The notes under the pieces are model-generated. The model worked only from the letters and a program-made list of their open reading frames with translations, was not told where the DNA came from and searched no databases. This document shows, in pieces, positions 42,855-50,995 of a DNA stretch of 64,000 nucleotides (position 1 is the first letter of the stretch; each line of letters opens with the position of its first letter). Both the position numbers and the translations under genes were made by a program. This DNA comes from a bacterium. GTDB taxonomy: Bacteria > Electryoneota > Electryoneia > Electryoneales > Electryoneaceae. The stretch covers positions 47,254 to 111,253 of the forward strand of contig JAHLLB010000009.1 of the NCBI GenBank assembly GCA_020444425.1. Reading direction: 5' to 3'.

Positions 42855-43802
42855 ATGCCGTCCCGTTTCCTGCCTGTTCTGCTCGCAGTGTTATTGTTTG
42901 TGTCCACCCTGTTCGTCGCTGGCTGCGGCGGGTCCAAATCCAAGTCTGACATGCCGGTGATCGGCGTCAGCCTGCTCACCCGCACCCACACCTTCTACCA
43001 GGATCTCGAAGCCGGGCTGCGTGCCGCGGCGAATGAGCACGGGTATGAGCTACTGGTTAATGCCGGCGAGTTCGACGTCGCGAAACAGAAAGACCAGATC
43101 GAAGATTTCATCGTTCGCGGCGTCAGCGCGATCATTGTCAGCCCGTGCGATTCCCGCTCGATCGGCACCTCAATCCAGGCGGCGAACGAGGCCGGGATCC
43201 CGGTGTTCACCGCCGACATCGCCTGTCTCGCGGATGGCGCCGAGGTGGTGACGCATGTCGCGTCGGACAACGTCGAAGGCGGCAAGCTGGCGGCGCAGAC
43301 CCTGGCCGAAGCAATCGGCGGCGCGGGCAAGATCGCAATCATCGACCACCCGGAAGTGGAATCAGTCATTCAACGTGTTGCCGGGTTCGAGGCGGAGATG
43401 GCGGATTGGACAGACATCGAAATTGTCGCCAAGCTGACCGGTCGTGGCGTCAAGGATGTCGCCTTCCGCACCGCCGAAGATATCCTGCAGGGGCATCCGG
43501 ACTTGGACGGCTTCTTCGGCATCAACGACGACAGCGCGCTGGGTGCATTGGCTGCGGTCGAAAAGGCGGGCAAACAGGGACGGGTGAAGATCGTCGGCTT
43601 TGACGCCGTCCCCGAAGCCCGTGCAGCCATCGAAGCCGGGAAAATGGTCGGCGACGTCATCCAGCAACCGGAAGAAATCGGCAAGACGACGATCCAGGCG
43701 GTGGCGGATTACCTCGCCGGCAAACAGGTACCGCAGCAGATCCTGATACCTTGCCAGATGTACATGGCAAACGATGAACCGGTCGCGGTGGAAACGCACT
43801 GA
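42855..43802 (+). CDS. Sugar ABC transporter substrate-binding lipoprotein (RbsB-like)
   Basis: A 315-residue periplasmic binding protein of the ribose/galactose type. The signal peptide ends in the lipobox FVAGC. The first lobe starts VIGVSLLTRTHTFYQDLEAGLRAAANEHGYELLV and contains QIEDFIVRGVSAIIVSPCD. The hinge and second lobe have GFFGINDDSALGALAAVEKAGKQGRVKIVGFDAVPEA. The ATG at 42855 has a GGGGG stretch upstream. It is followed by the ATPase and permease genes of the same importer. Aldopentoses, aldohexoses or related polyols are typical ligands, and the exact sugar cannot be told. Confidence 0.92.
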   Translation: MPSRFLPVLLAVLLFVSTLFVAGCGGSKSKSDMPVIGVSLLTRTHTFYQDLEAGLRAAANEHGYELLVNAGEFDVAKQKDQIEDFIVRGVSAIIVSPCDSRSIGTSIQAANEAGIPVFTADIACLADGAEVVTHVASDNVEGGKLAAQTLAEAIGGAGKIAIIDHPEVESVIQRVAGFEAEMADWTDIEIVAKLTGRGVKDVAFRTAEDILQGHPDLDGFFGINDDSALGALAAVEKAGKQGRVKIVGFDAVPEARAAIEAGKMVGDVIQQPEEIGKTTIQAVADYLAGKQVPQQILIPCQMYMANDEPVAVETH

Positions 43803-43804
43803 TC

Positions 43805-45307
43805 GTGGCCGAATCAACGGATCAACCGCTGCTGGCGGTACGTGGGGCTCGCAAAGAATTTCCCGGCGTGCTCGCCCTCGCGGACGCATCGTTCGACCTG
43901 CGTCCCGGTGAGGTCCACGCCCTCGTCGGCGAAAACGGCGCGGGCAAATCGACGTTGATCAAGTTGCTGACCGGTGTGCATCCGTCCGACGGCGGCAACA
44001 TCGAGCTGTTCGGCGAGCCCTCCACGGTCACCTCCCCGATTGAAGCGCAACGCCTCGGCCTCGCCACGATCTACCAGGAATTCACCCTCGTGCCGGGAAT
44101 GACGGTACGCGAGAATCTCTGGCTCGGCCGTGAACACACGACCCGTGGATTCACCAGCGCGCCGTGGGAAAGGCGGTCAGCGGCGGCCCTTTTCGAACGG
44201 CTCGGGGTGAAAATCGATCCGGACTCGACGGTCCGTTCGCTACCGGTATCGCATCAGCAACTGGTCGAGATCGGACGCGCGTTGCTCAGCGATGCCCGCA
44301 TCCTGATCATGGACGAACCCACCGCCTCACTCAGTCCGCATGAGGTAACGCAACTGTTCGCCATCCTTCGTGACCTGCGCGAGCAGGGGCTGGGCATTCT
44401 CTTCATCAGCCACCGTCTCGAGGAAGTGTTCGCCCTCGCCGACCGGGTGACGGTTCTGCGGGACGGTAACAGCGTCGGCTCCTGGCCAACATCCGACCTG
44501 ACCCGCGAACAATTGATTGAGCACATGGTCGGCCGTCCGCTGGACCAGGAGTTTCCCAAGGTGGCGGCGGAGATTGGGGAAGCGGCGCTCGAAGTGCGGC
44601 AGCTACGCGGCGGACACAGCCCGACGGAGGTTGGGAACTCGTTCACCGTCCGTGCGGGAGAGGTGGTTGGCCTGTTCGGGCTGGTTGGTTCGGGACGCAC
44701 CGAACTGGCGCGTTTGATCGCCGGCGCGGATCGGATTCAAAACGGCGAAGTGCGGGTGGACGGCGAAGCGGTGCAGATCCGCTCCCCACGGGACGCCATT
44801 CGGGCCGGAATCTGCCTGCTCAGCGAGGACCGCAAGGCGGAGGGATTGGTTCTGAACCTGCCGTCGGTGCAGAACTTCGCGCTGCCGTCGTTGAGCAAAT
44901 GGTCGCGGAGCGGCTGGTTGAATGAAAAGGCGGAACGGGCGGCATTCCTCAAGTTCGTGGACGCCATTCACATTCGCATCTCCGATCCTGAACAACCAGC
45001 GGGGCACCTGTCCGGCGGCAACCAGCAGAAGTTGCTGATCGCCCGGTGGCTCGAGGTGGATACACGGGTGATCCTGTTCGATGAACCGACACGCGGGATC
45101 GACGTCGGCGCGAAGGCGGAGATCTACCAGCTGATCAACGAACTCGCCGCTCGTGGCAAGGCGATCCTGATGATCTCGTCCGAGCTGCCGGAGGTGCTGG
45201 GCATGGCCGACCGTATTCTCGTGATGCACGAGGGACGGATCTCCGGGCAGCTGATGAACAACGAAGCCCTATCGCAGCAAGATGTGATGCAACTGGCGGT
45301 CGCCTGA
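43805..45307 (+). CDS. Sugar ABC transporter ATPase with two nucleotide-binding domains (RbsA-like)
   Basis: A 500-residue double ABC ATPase. Domain 1 has Walker A LVGENGAGKST, a degenerate signature region (RSLPVSHQQLVEIGRALL) and Walker B ILIMDEPTASLS. Domain 2 has the family-typical weak Walker A LVGSGRTEL, signature HLSGGNQQK and Walker B VILFDEPTRGIDV. It begins with GTG three bases after the binding-protein stop, so the genes are cotranscribed and probably coupled. Confidence 0.95.
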   Translation: MAESTDQPLLAVRGARKEFPGVLALADASFDLRPGEVHALVGENGAGKSTLIKLLTGVHPSDGGNIELFGEPSTVTSPIEAQRLGLATIYQEFTLVPGMTVRENLWLGREHTTRGFTSAPWERRSAAALFERLGVKIDPDSTVRSLPVSHQQLVEIGRALLSDARILIMDEPTASLSPHEVTQLFAILRDLREQGLGILFISHRLEEVFALADRVTVLRDGNSVGSWPTSDLTREQLIEHMVGRPLDQEFPKVAAEIGEAALEVRQLRGGHSPTEVGNSFTVRAGEVVGLFGLVGSGRTELARLIAGADRIQNGEVRVDGEAVQIRSPRDAIRAGICLLSEDRKAEGLVLNLPSVQNFALPSLSKWSRSGWLNEKAERAAFLKFVDAIHIRISDPEQPAGHLSGGNQQKLLIARWLEVDTRVILFDEPTRGIDVGAKAEIYQLINELAARGKAILMISSELPEVLGMADRILVMHEGRISGQLMNNEALSQQDVMQLAVA

Positions 45308-45321
45308 TTCCGGGGAGAACG

Positions 45322-46653
45322 ATGGTGCAGTCGAATACAGCTCGTTTCCTCACAACGTACGGCATGGTGCTGGTGCTGCTATTGCTGGTGGTGCTGTTCA
45401 GCGTGCTGACAGTCAGCGAGCAGCATCCGGCGGGCGATGCGGCAGCGCGTGCGTTGCTGGACGAATTACCGGCTGCGCAACCCAGCGGGCCAGTCTTCGT
45501 GACGGGCCGGACCACGGCCGAAGACAGCGCGTTTGTCACGGCTACGATCGCGGGGCTTCGTGAACACGGTTGGACGGAACCACAAACCGTTTACGGTTCA
45601 CCCAGCGAGATCCGCGCGGTGATCGATCACAGCGGTGGCGTGGAAACCGGCACGATCACCGTGCTCACCACCCAGCCGATGCGGGCGACGGTTCGCGCCA
45701 TTGTCAACGATCTCGCGCCGGGATCAACCGTCCTTGTGCCGCCTTCACGCCGTTACCCCACCTTCCTGCTCGCGGACAATTTGCGCAACATCGCGAACCA
45801 GATCTCGGTGATCGCGATTGTCGCGGTCGGGATGACGATGGTCATCATCACCGCCGGGATTGATCTGTCGGTGGGCAGCCTGATCGCGTTGGCGGCGGTG
45901 ATCGGCGCGTGGCTGATCGGCCTGATGGGTGGAACCGATGCTGGTGCGGGTGCGATGATCGTCGGATCCTTGGGCGCGATTGTGCTCAGCGGGTTGGTCG
46001 GCGCATTTTCCGGCGCGATGATCACCGGGTTCCGAATCCCGCCGTTCATTGCGACGCTGGCGATGATGCAGGTCGCGAGTGGGCTGGCGTACATCCTCTC
46101 GCAGGGACGTCCAATCTATCAGCTTCCGGAAAGTTATGTCGGGCTCGGACGTGGCGCGGAACCATTGCTCGGGATTCCGTGGGCGGTGTTGCTGATGTTG
46201 CTGCTGTATGTGATCGCGCATTTCGTGATGAGCCGCACGGTTTACGGTCGCGCGATCTACGCCGTCGGCGGCAACGAGGAGGCGGCACGGCTGGCGGGCA
46301 TCCGGGTGAAACGGGTCCTGCTCAGCGTGTATGTCGTCTCGGGTGCGTTGGCCGGGCTGGGTGGGATCGTGATGGCCAGCCAGCTCAAGAGCGGTGCGCC
46401 GACCTACGGTCTGATGTACGAGCTCTACGTCATCGCGGCGGTCGTTGTCGGCGGGACCAGCCTTGCGGGCGGCGAGGGCCGGATTTTCGGCACCCTGATC
46501 GGCGCGTTCATCATCGCGGTGATTCAGAATGGGATGAACCTGACCAACGTCGAGTCCTACACGCAGAAAGTGGTGCTCGGGCTGGTAATTCTAGCCGCTG
46601 TCCTACTGGACCGGCTCAAACACCAGGGCTGGCGGCTGCGGAAGAAGGGGTAG
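45322..46653 (+). CDS. Sugar ABC transporter permease (RbsC-like) with inserted extracytoplasmic domain
   Basis: A 443-residue permease, about 120 longer than RbsC. The first helix (residues 12-32) is followed by about 100 non-membrane residues (35-135) containing SGPVFVTGRTTAEDSAFVTATIAGLREHGWTEPQ-type alternating alpha/beta sequence. The conserved permease core then resumes (FLLADNLRNIANQISVIAIVAVGMTMVIITAGIDLSVGSLIAL). The core contains the EAA-like loop AVGGNEEAARLAGIRV. The insertion lies between TM1 and TM2 and would be periplasmic. It somewhat recalls half of a periplasmic binding-protein lobe and may contact the substrate or its binding protein. A GGGGAGAACG ribosome-binding region precedes the ATG. 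Confidence 0.9.
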   Translation: MVQSNTARFLTTYGMVLVLLLLVVLFSVLTVSEQHPAGDAAARALLDELPAAQPSGPVFVTGRTTAEDSAFVTATIAGLREHGWTEPQTVYGSPSEIRAVIDHSGGVETGTITVLTTQPMRATVRAIVNDLAPGSTVLVPPSRRYPTFLLADNLRNIANQISVIAIVAVGMTMVIITAGIDLSVGSLIALAAVIGAWLIGLMGGTDAGAGAMIVGSLGAIVLSGLVGAFSGAMITGFRIPPFIATLAMMQVASGLAYILSQGRPIYQLPESYVGLGRGAEPLLGIPWAVLLMLLLYVIAHFVMSRTVYGRAIYAVGGNEEAARLAGIRVKRVLLSVYVVSGALAGLGGIVMASQLKSGAPTYGLMYELYVIAAVVVGGTSLAGGEGRIFGTLIGAFIIAVIQNGMNLTNVESYTQKVVLGLVILAAVLLDRLKHQGWRLRKKG

Positions 46654-46654
46654 T

Positions 46655-46728
46655 CAGTTGTCAGTTGTCAGTTGTCAGTTGTCAGTTGTCAGTTGTCAGT
46701 GGGCTATGGGCTATGGGCTGTGGGTTGT
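46655..46728. repeat. Two adjacent heptamer arrays, CAGTTGT then GGGCTAT
   Basis: Six CAGTTGT units (46655-46696) begin immediately after the permease stop. CAGT and then GGGCTAT, GGGCTAT, GGGCTGT, GGGTTGT follow (46701-46728). Both heptamers occur elsewhere in the window as separate arrays (22220 and 30912). Confidence 0.95.
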
Positions 46729-47041
46729 TGCCGGTAGTCGGTTGTCGGTAGTCAGTAATCGGTTGCCGGGTGTGTCATTCTGAACGAAACGCAGAGAAGT
46801 GAAGAATCTTCTCGAAGATACGTAGACGGTTCGTCGTTAAACGGTGTTCTAATAACTGGTTCATCGTCAAACCTCTGCCAGTGCTTCAACTAGATCCTTC
46901 ACTGCGTTCAGGATGACACATCTGCCACCATAGCGTCTTTTATGTCTTTTGTATACGTTGCATCTTTTGCATCTTTTGCATCTTTTGCATCAGTTGCATC
47001 AGTTGCTCTTCTGCGGTTTTCAGAAACCTTCGAGGTGTGCG
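46729..47041. other. Intergenic region with GATCCTTC repeats and a nonamer array
   Basis: Two copies of the GATCCTTC repeat lie in opposite orientation (46773-46815 and 46891-46918). A nonamer array (TTGCATCTT x3, TTGCATCAG x2) lies at 46958-47006. It keeps the frame of the following gene open upstream, but the residues it would encode (LHLLHLLHQLHQL) do not form a signal peptide. Confidence 0.75.
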
Positions 47042-50000
47042 ATGAAAGCGACGGGACATCATCAACAAACAGCAACGGTCCTGTTCTTGATTGTGGCCGT
47101 GTTTCTGACGGCGTTCGGCCTGCCCCGGGCGTCCCTCGCGCAAGTCCCGACCGACAGCAGCGGCACGCTGTATGTCGTCGGCACCTCCCACCTCGACACT
47201 CAGTGGCGTTGGACGATCCAGGAGACAATCAACGAGTATCTCCCCGCCACGCTGCGCGAGAACTTCGCCCTGTTCGACCAGTTCCCGGACTACACCTTCA
47301 GCTTCGAGGGCTCGTTCCGGTACCGGCTGATGCAGGAATACTACCCCGCCGATTTCGAGCGTTTGCAGGAGTATATGAAGCAGGACCGTTGGCGTGTTTG
47401 CGGCAGTTGGGTGGACGCGGTGGACGTCAACATCCCCTCCCCGGAATCGTTGATTCGTCACACGCTCTACGGCAACGGCTATTTCCGTGAGCAATTCAAC
47501 CAGTCGAGTGTCGACATTTACCTGCCCGACTGTTTCGGTTTCGGATATGCACTGCCGACCATCGCAAAACACAGCGGCCTGCGTGGCTTTTCGACGCAGA
47601 AACTGACCTGGGGCAGCTGGGTCGGGACACCGTTCGACATTGGCCGTTGGCGTGGTGTCGATGGCAGCGAGATCATCGCGGCAGTCAACCCGGACGCGTA
47701 TGTCAGCAAATTACGGGTTGACCTGTCGGCGGACAGCACGTGGCGGGCGAATGTCGAACGCCAGCGCGACGTGTCCGGACTCGCAGTCGGCTACAAATAC
47801 TTCGGCGTCGGCGATACCGGCGGCGGGCCGGACTCAACGTCGGTGGCGATGCTCGAGCAGGCGATCAACGATCCCTCCGGCCCGCTGACGGTGGAAAGTG
47901 TCGCGGCCGATCACCTGTATCGTGTGATGACCGACGAGCAGATGGCGCAGCTTCCGTTGTATGACGGCGAGTTGCTGATGACCCGTCACGGCGCCGGCTG
48001 CTACACGTCGCAGTCCACGATGAAACGGTGGAATGTGCAGAACGAGCAACTCGCGCAGGCGGCGGAACGCGCGGCGGTGCTCGCTCACCTGCTCGGCGGG
48101 TACGAGTACCCGCGTGAAACCCTGCGCGAAGCGTGGGAGCGGTTCCTCTGGCACCAGTTCCACGACGACCTCACCGGCACATCGATCCCGGAAGCGTACC
48201 AGTTCTCGTGGAACGATGAGCTGCTGTCGTTGAACCAGTTCAGCGAAGTGCTGAAGGATGCGGTCGGGTCAATCATCCCGGCGTTGGACACCGATGTCGA
48301 GGGGACACCGGTCGTGGTGTACAACCCGTCGAATGTCGGCGGCGTGTTCTGCGCCGAAGCGATGCTGACCTTCGATGGTCCTGTGCCCGAACACCTGATC
48401 GCAGTCGCGCCGAACGGTCAGTCGGGTCCGGTCCAGGTGCTCTCGCGTGACGGCAGCAAACTGCATGTTGCCTTCGACGCCAACGTGCCCTCGATTGGCT
48501 TCGCCGTCTACGATCTCCGTGCCGCCGATACTCCGCTGGAATCGAAGTACGGTACCATCAAACCATTCGCCAAACCGCATGAGTTGGTCGGTGGGGACCT
48601 GCGCGTTGAGATCGACAACCATGGCGATATCACCAACATCACGTATTTCCCGGGCAGCGGTGGAAATGAGCTGCTGCGCCCGGTGCGCTATGCGATCTAT
48701 GAGGATTCACCCAACCGCTGGGCGGCGTGGGAGATCGATTACGACGACCTGATGACGGAACCGAAAGGTTACCTCACGGGACCGGCTGACATTACGGTCA
48801 TCGAAAACGGTCCAGTGCGTCAGGCGGTGGAGATTGTCCGCCACTACGGCGAGTCCGAATTTCGGCAGATTGTGCGACTCAGCGTCAACGGCCTCGAGGT
48901 GGAAAACGTTATCGACTGGCGTGAACCGGCGAGCCTGCTGAAGGTGGAGTTTTACCCGCGGGCGACGGCAGAGGAAGTGGTGTACAATCTCGGCGTCGGC
49001 GAGATCAAACGAGGGATCAACACCGAGAAACGCTACGAAGTCCCGGCGCAGAACTGGGCTTACATGGCGCGCGAGGAGTACGACAGCTTCTTCGGTCTGG
49101 GCGTGGTCTCGGACAGCCGGTTTGGCTGGGATCATCCGGATGAAAACACCCTGCGCCTCACCCTGCTGCATACACCGGACGTGAACAACAACTGGCGCTG
49201 GATCGAGGATCAGCGCTCGCAGGACATCGGCGTGCACCACACCGGCTTCAAACTGGTGCCGTACGCGTCCACCGACTTGATGGTCCGTGCATCCGCCAAC
49301 TACCTGCAACCACTGCGCACCTTTGTCGCCGGCAAGACACCCGGCACGCTGGGCCGTGAGTATTCTCTGCTCAATCCGAAGCGTGAAGCCAAGCGCTTCA
49401 TGCCGATGAAGCAGCGCGGTCTGGTCACCTCCGTCAAGCTGGCCGAACACAGCGACGAGATCATCGTGCGCGTGCAGAATCAATCCGACCGTGCACAACG
49501 TGATCTGCACCTGCAGTTCGCCTCACCGGTCGTCAGCGCACGCGAAGTCAACGGCCAGGAACAGGAGATCGGTCCGGCGATGGTGTCCAACGGACAGTTG
49601 GCGTACGACATCGGCCCGTACCAGCCGAAAGCGTTCGCATTGAAGCTGGAACCGTTGGATGTGAACACGACACCGCTGCTCTCGATTCCGCTACCATTGC
49701 CGTACAACCATGACGGCGTCAGCTTTGACAGCAACCGCACCGACGGCGACCTCGACGGACGCGGCTACACCATCCCCGGGGAATTGTGGCCGGAATCGAT
49801 CACACGTGAGGGTATCCAGTTCCTCACTGGCCCGCCAGACGACGGCCAGATGAACCTCGTGCGTTGCGAGGGTCAGACGATTTTCATTCCTGGTCATCAC
49901 GACGGCGCGCAGCTGGTACTGCTGGCGGCATCCACGAATGGGCACCGTACCGCCGAATTCCGGGCGGACACGGAGCGGTTGCATCGCCGTATTAACGCCA

Positions 50001-50995
50001 TCGACGGGTTCGTCGGCCAGTGGAACAGTCGTCTGATTGACGGCCGCTTCGTCGAGAATTCGGACCAGATCCTGCCCACCTGGATCGAACGCGAACCGGT
50101 GGCGTGGGTCGGCACCCACCGTCACACTCCCGACGGCGAGAACGAAGCGTACACGTTTAATTATTTCTACAAGGTGGTGCTGCCGCTCGATGGCGAAACC
50201 GAAACGGTGAAGTTCCCGGACGATCCGAACGTGATTATTGCTGCGGCTTCGCTGGTCGATAACCCGCGCTCCGTGGATCCCGGTCTACCGTTGTATGACG
50301 CTGCCTCCGCTGTCTTCCCGATGATCGAAAATACCGCGTTTGCGTTCGCGGAGGACATGGACGTCATGCTTAGCTGTCACTGGGCGGACGCGGAAATCCT
50401 CTACACGCTGGACGGGTCCACCCCGACGGAGGACTCTACACCGTTCACCGGTTCGTTCACACTCGATCAGACGACGACAGTCAAAGCGATTGCCGTATTG
50501 GAAGGGTACGATTCGCCAGTAGTCACCGCTGAATTTGAACGGTTGGTGCCGCGCGCAGCGGTCCCGGTGGACAATCCGCAGCCAGGATTGACCTGCGCGC
50601 TGTACCTCGGCGAATGGGATGCGTTGCCGGATTTCTCGACATTGCAGCCTGAAACGACTGTCACCGCGACGGATATTTCTGTATTGCCAGATGCCCCGGA
50701 TGAACGGTTCGCGCAGGTGTACACCGGGTACCTGCACATCCCCGAAACCGGGCTGTATACCCTCGGATTAACCTCTGATGACGGCAGCCGGATGTACGTG
50801 TACGATGACCTGTTGATCGAGAATGACGGGCTGCACGGTTCAGTTGAAGTGACGGCTGCGGAGATGTTCGAAGCCGGGTATCATCCTATCCGGATTGAGT
50901 TCTTCCAACGGCTGGGTGGAATTGCCCTGTCGGCGAAGATCATCACCCCGTCGGGCAATTCCACGCCGCTTGAAGGAGGATGGTTGGCTCGTTAA
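47042..50995 (+). CDS. Secreted GH38 alpha-mannosidase-like enzyme with CHB_HEX_C and PA14 domains
   Basis: 1317 residues. The ATG at 47042 with GAGGTG upstream gives a clear signal peptide ending SLAQ. The GH38 catalytic domain has the zinc ligands in SHLDTQW (His50, Asp52), the nucleophile Asp163 in YLPDCFGFGYALP and the HQFHDDLTGTSIPEAY motif. Middle and C-terminal beta-sandwich domains of the family follow. Near residues 1105-1175 there is a chitobiase-type domain (ILYTLDGSTPTEDS), and the last 140 residues form a PA14 domain (GLYTLGLTSDDGSRMYVYDD), probably glycan-binding. Because it follows a sugar importer, it probably frees mannose or a related sugar for uptake. That link is inference. 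Confidence 0.9.
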   Translation: MKATGHHQQTATVLFLIVAVFLTAFGLPRASLAQVPTDSSGTLYVVGTSHLDTQWRWTIQETINEYLPATLRENFALFDQFPDYTFSFEGSFRYRLMQEYYPADFERLQEYMKQDRWRVCGSWVDAVDVNIPSPESLIRHTLYGNGYFREQFNQSSVDIYLPDCFGFGYALPTIAKHSGLRGFSTQKLTWGSWVGTPFDIGRWRGVDGSEIIAAVNPDAYVSKLRVDLSADSTWRANVERQRDVSGLAVGYKYFGVGDTGGGPDSTSVAMLEQAINDPSGPLTVESVAADHLYRVMTDEQMAQLPLYDGELLMTRHGAGCYTSQSTMKRWNVQNEQLAQAAERAAVLAHLLGGYEYPRETLREAWERFLWHQFHDDLTGTSIPEAYQFSWNDELLSLNQFSEVLKDAVGSIIPALDTDVEGTPVVVYNPSNVGGVFCAEAMLTFDGPVPEHLIAVAPNGQSGPVQVLSRDGSKLHVAFDANVPSIGFAVYDLRAADTPLESKYGTIKPFAKPHELVGGDLRVEIDNHGDITNITYFPGSGGNELLRPVRYAIYEDSPNRWAAWEIDYDDLMTEPKGYLTGPADITVIENGPVRQAVEIVRHYGESEFRQIVRLSVNGLEVENVIDWREPASLLKVEFYPRATAEEVVYNLGVGEIKRGINTEKRYEVPAQNWAYMAREEYDSFFGLGVVSDSRFGWDHPDENTLRLTLLHTPDVNNNWRWIEDQRSQDIGVHHTGFKLVPYASTDLMVRASANYLQPLRTFVAGKTPGTLGREYSLLNPKREAKRFMPMKQRGLVTSVKLAEHSDEIIVRVQNQSDRAQRDLHLQFASPVVSAREVNGQEQEIGPAMVSNGQLAYDIGPYQPKAFALKLEPLDVNTTPLLSIPLPLPYNHDGVSFDSNRTDGDLDGRGYTIPGELWPESITREGIQFLTGPPDDGQMNLVRCEGQTIFIPGHHDGAQLVLLAASTNGHRTAEFRADTERLHRRINAIDGFVGQWNSRLIDGRFVENSDQILPTWIEREPVAWVGTHRHTPDGENEAYTFNYFYKVVLPLDGETETVKFPDDPNVIIAAASLVDNPRSVDPGLPLYDAASAVFPMIENTAFAFAEDMDVMLSCHWADAEILYTLDGSTPTEDSTPFTGSFTLDQTTTVKAIAVLEGYDSPVVTAEFERLVPRAAVPVDNPQPGLTCALYLGEWDALPDFSTLQPETTVTATDISVLPDAPDERFAQVYTGYLHIPETGLYTLGLTSDDGSRMYVYDDLLIENDGLHGSVEVTAAEMFEAGYHPIRIEFFQRLGGIALSAKIITPSGNSTPLEGGWLAR

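Noticed and set aside
46949..47041. Upstream extension of the mannosidase gene (MYTLHLLHLLHLL...)
   Set aside because: The residues come from a nonamer DNA repeat. A signal peptide and ribosome-binding site fit the ATG at 47042.
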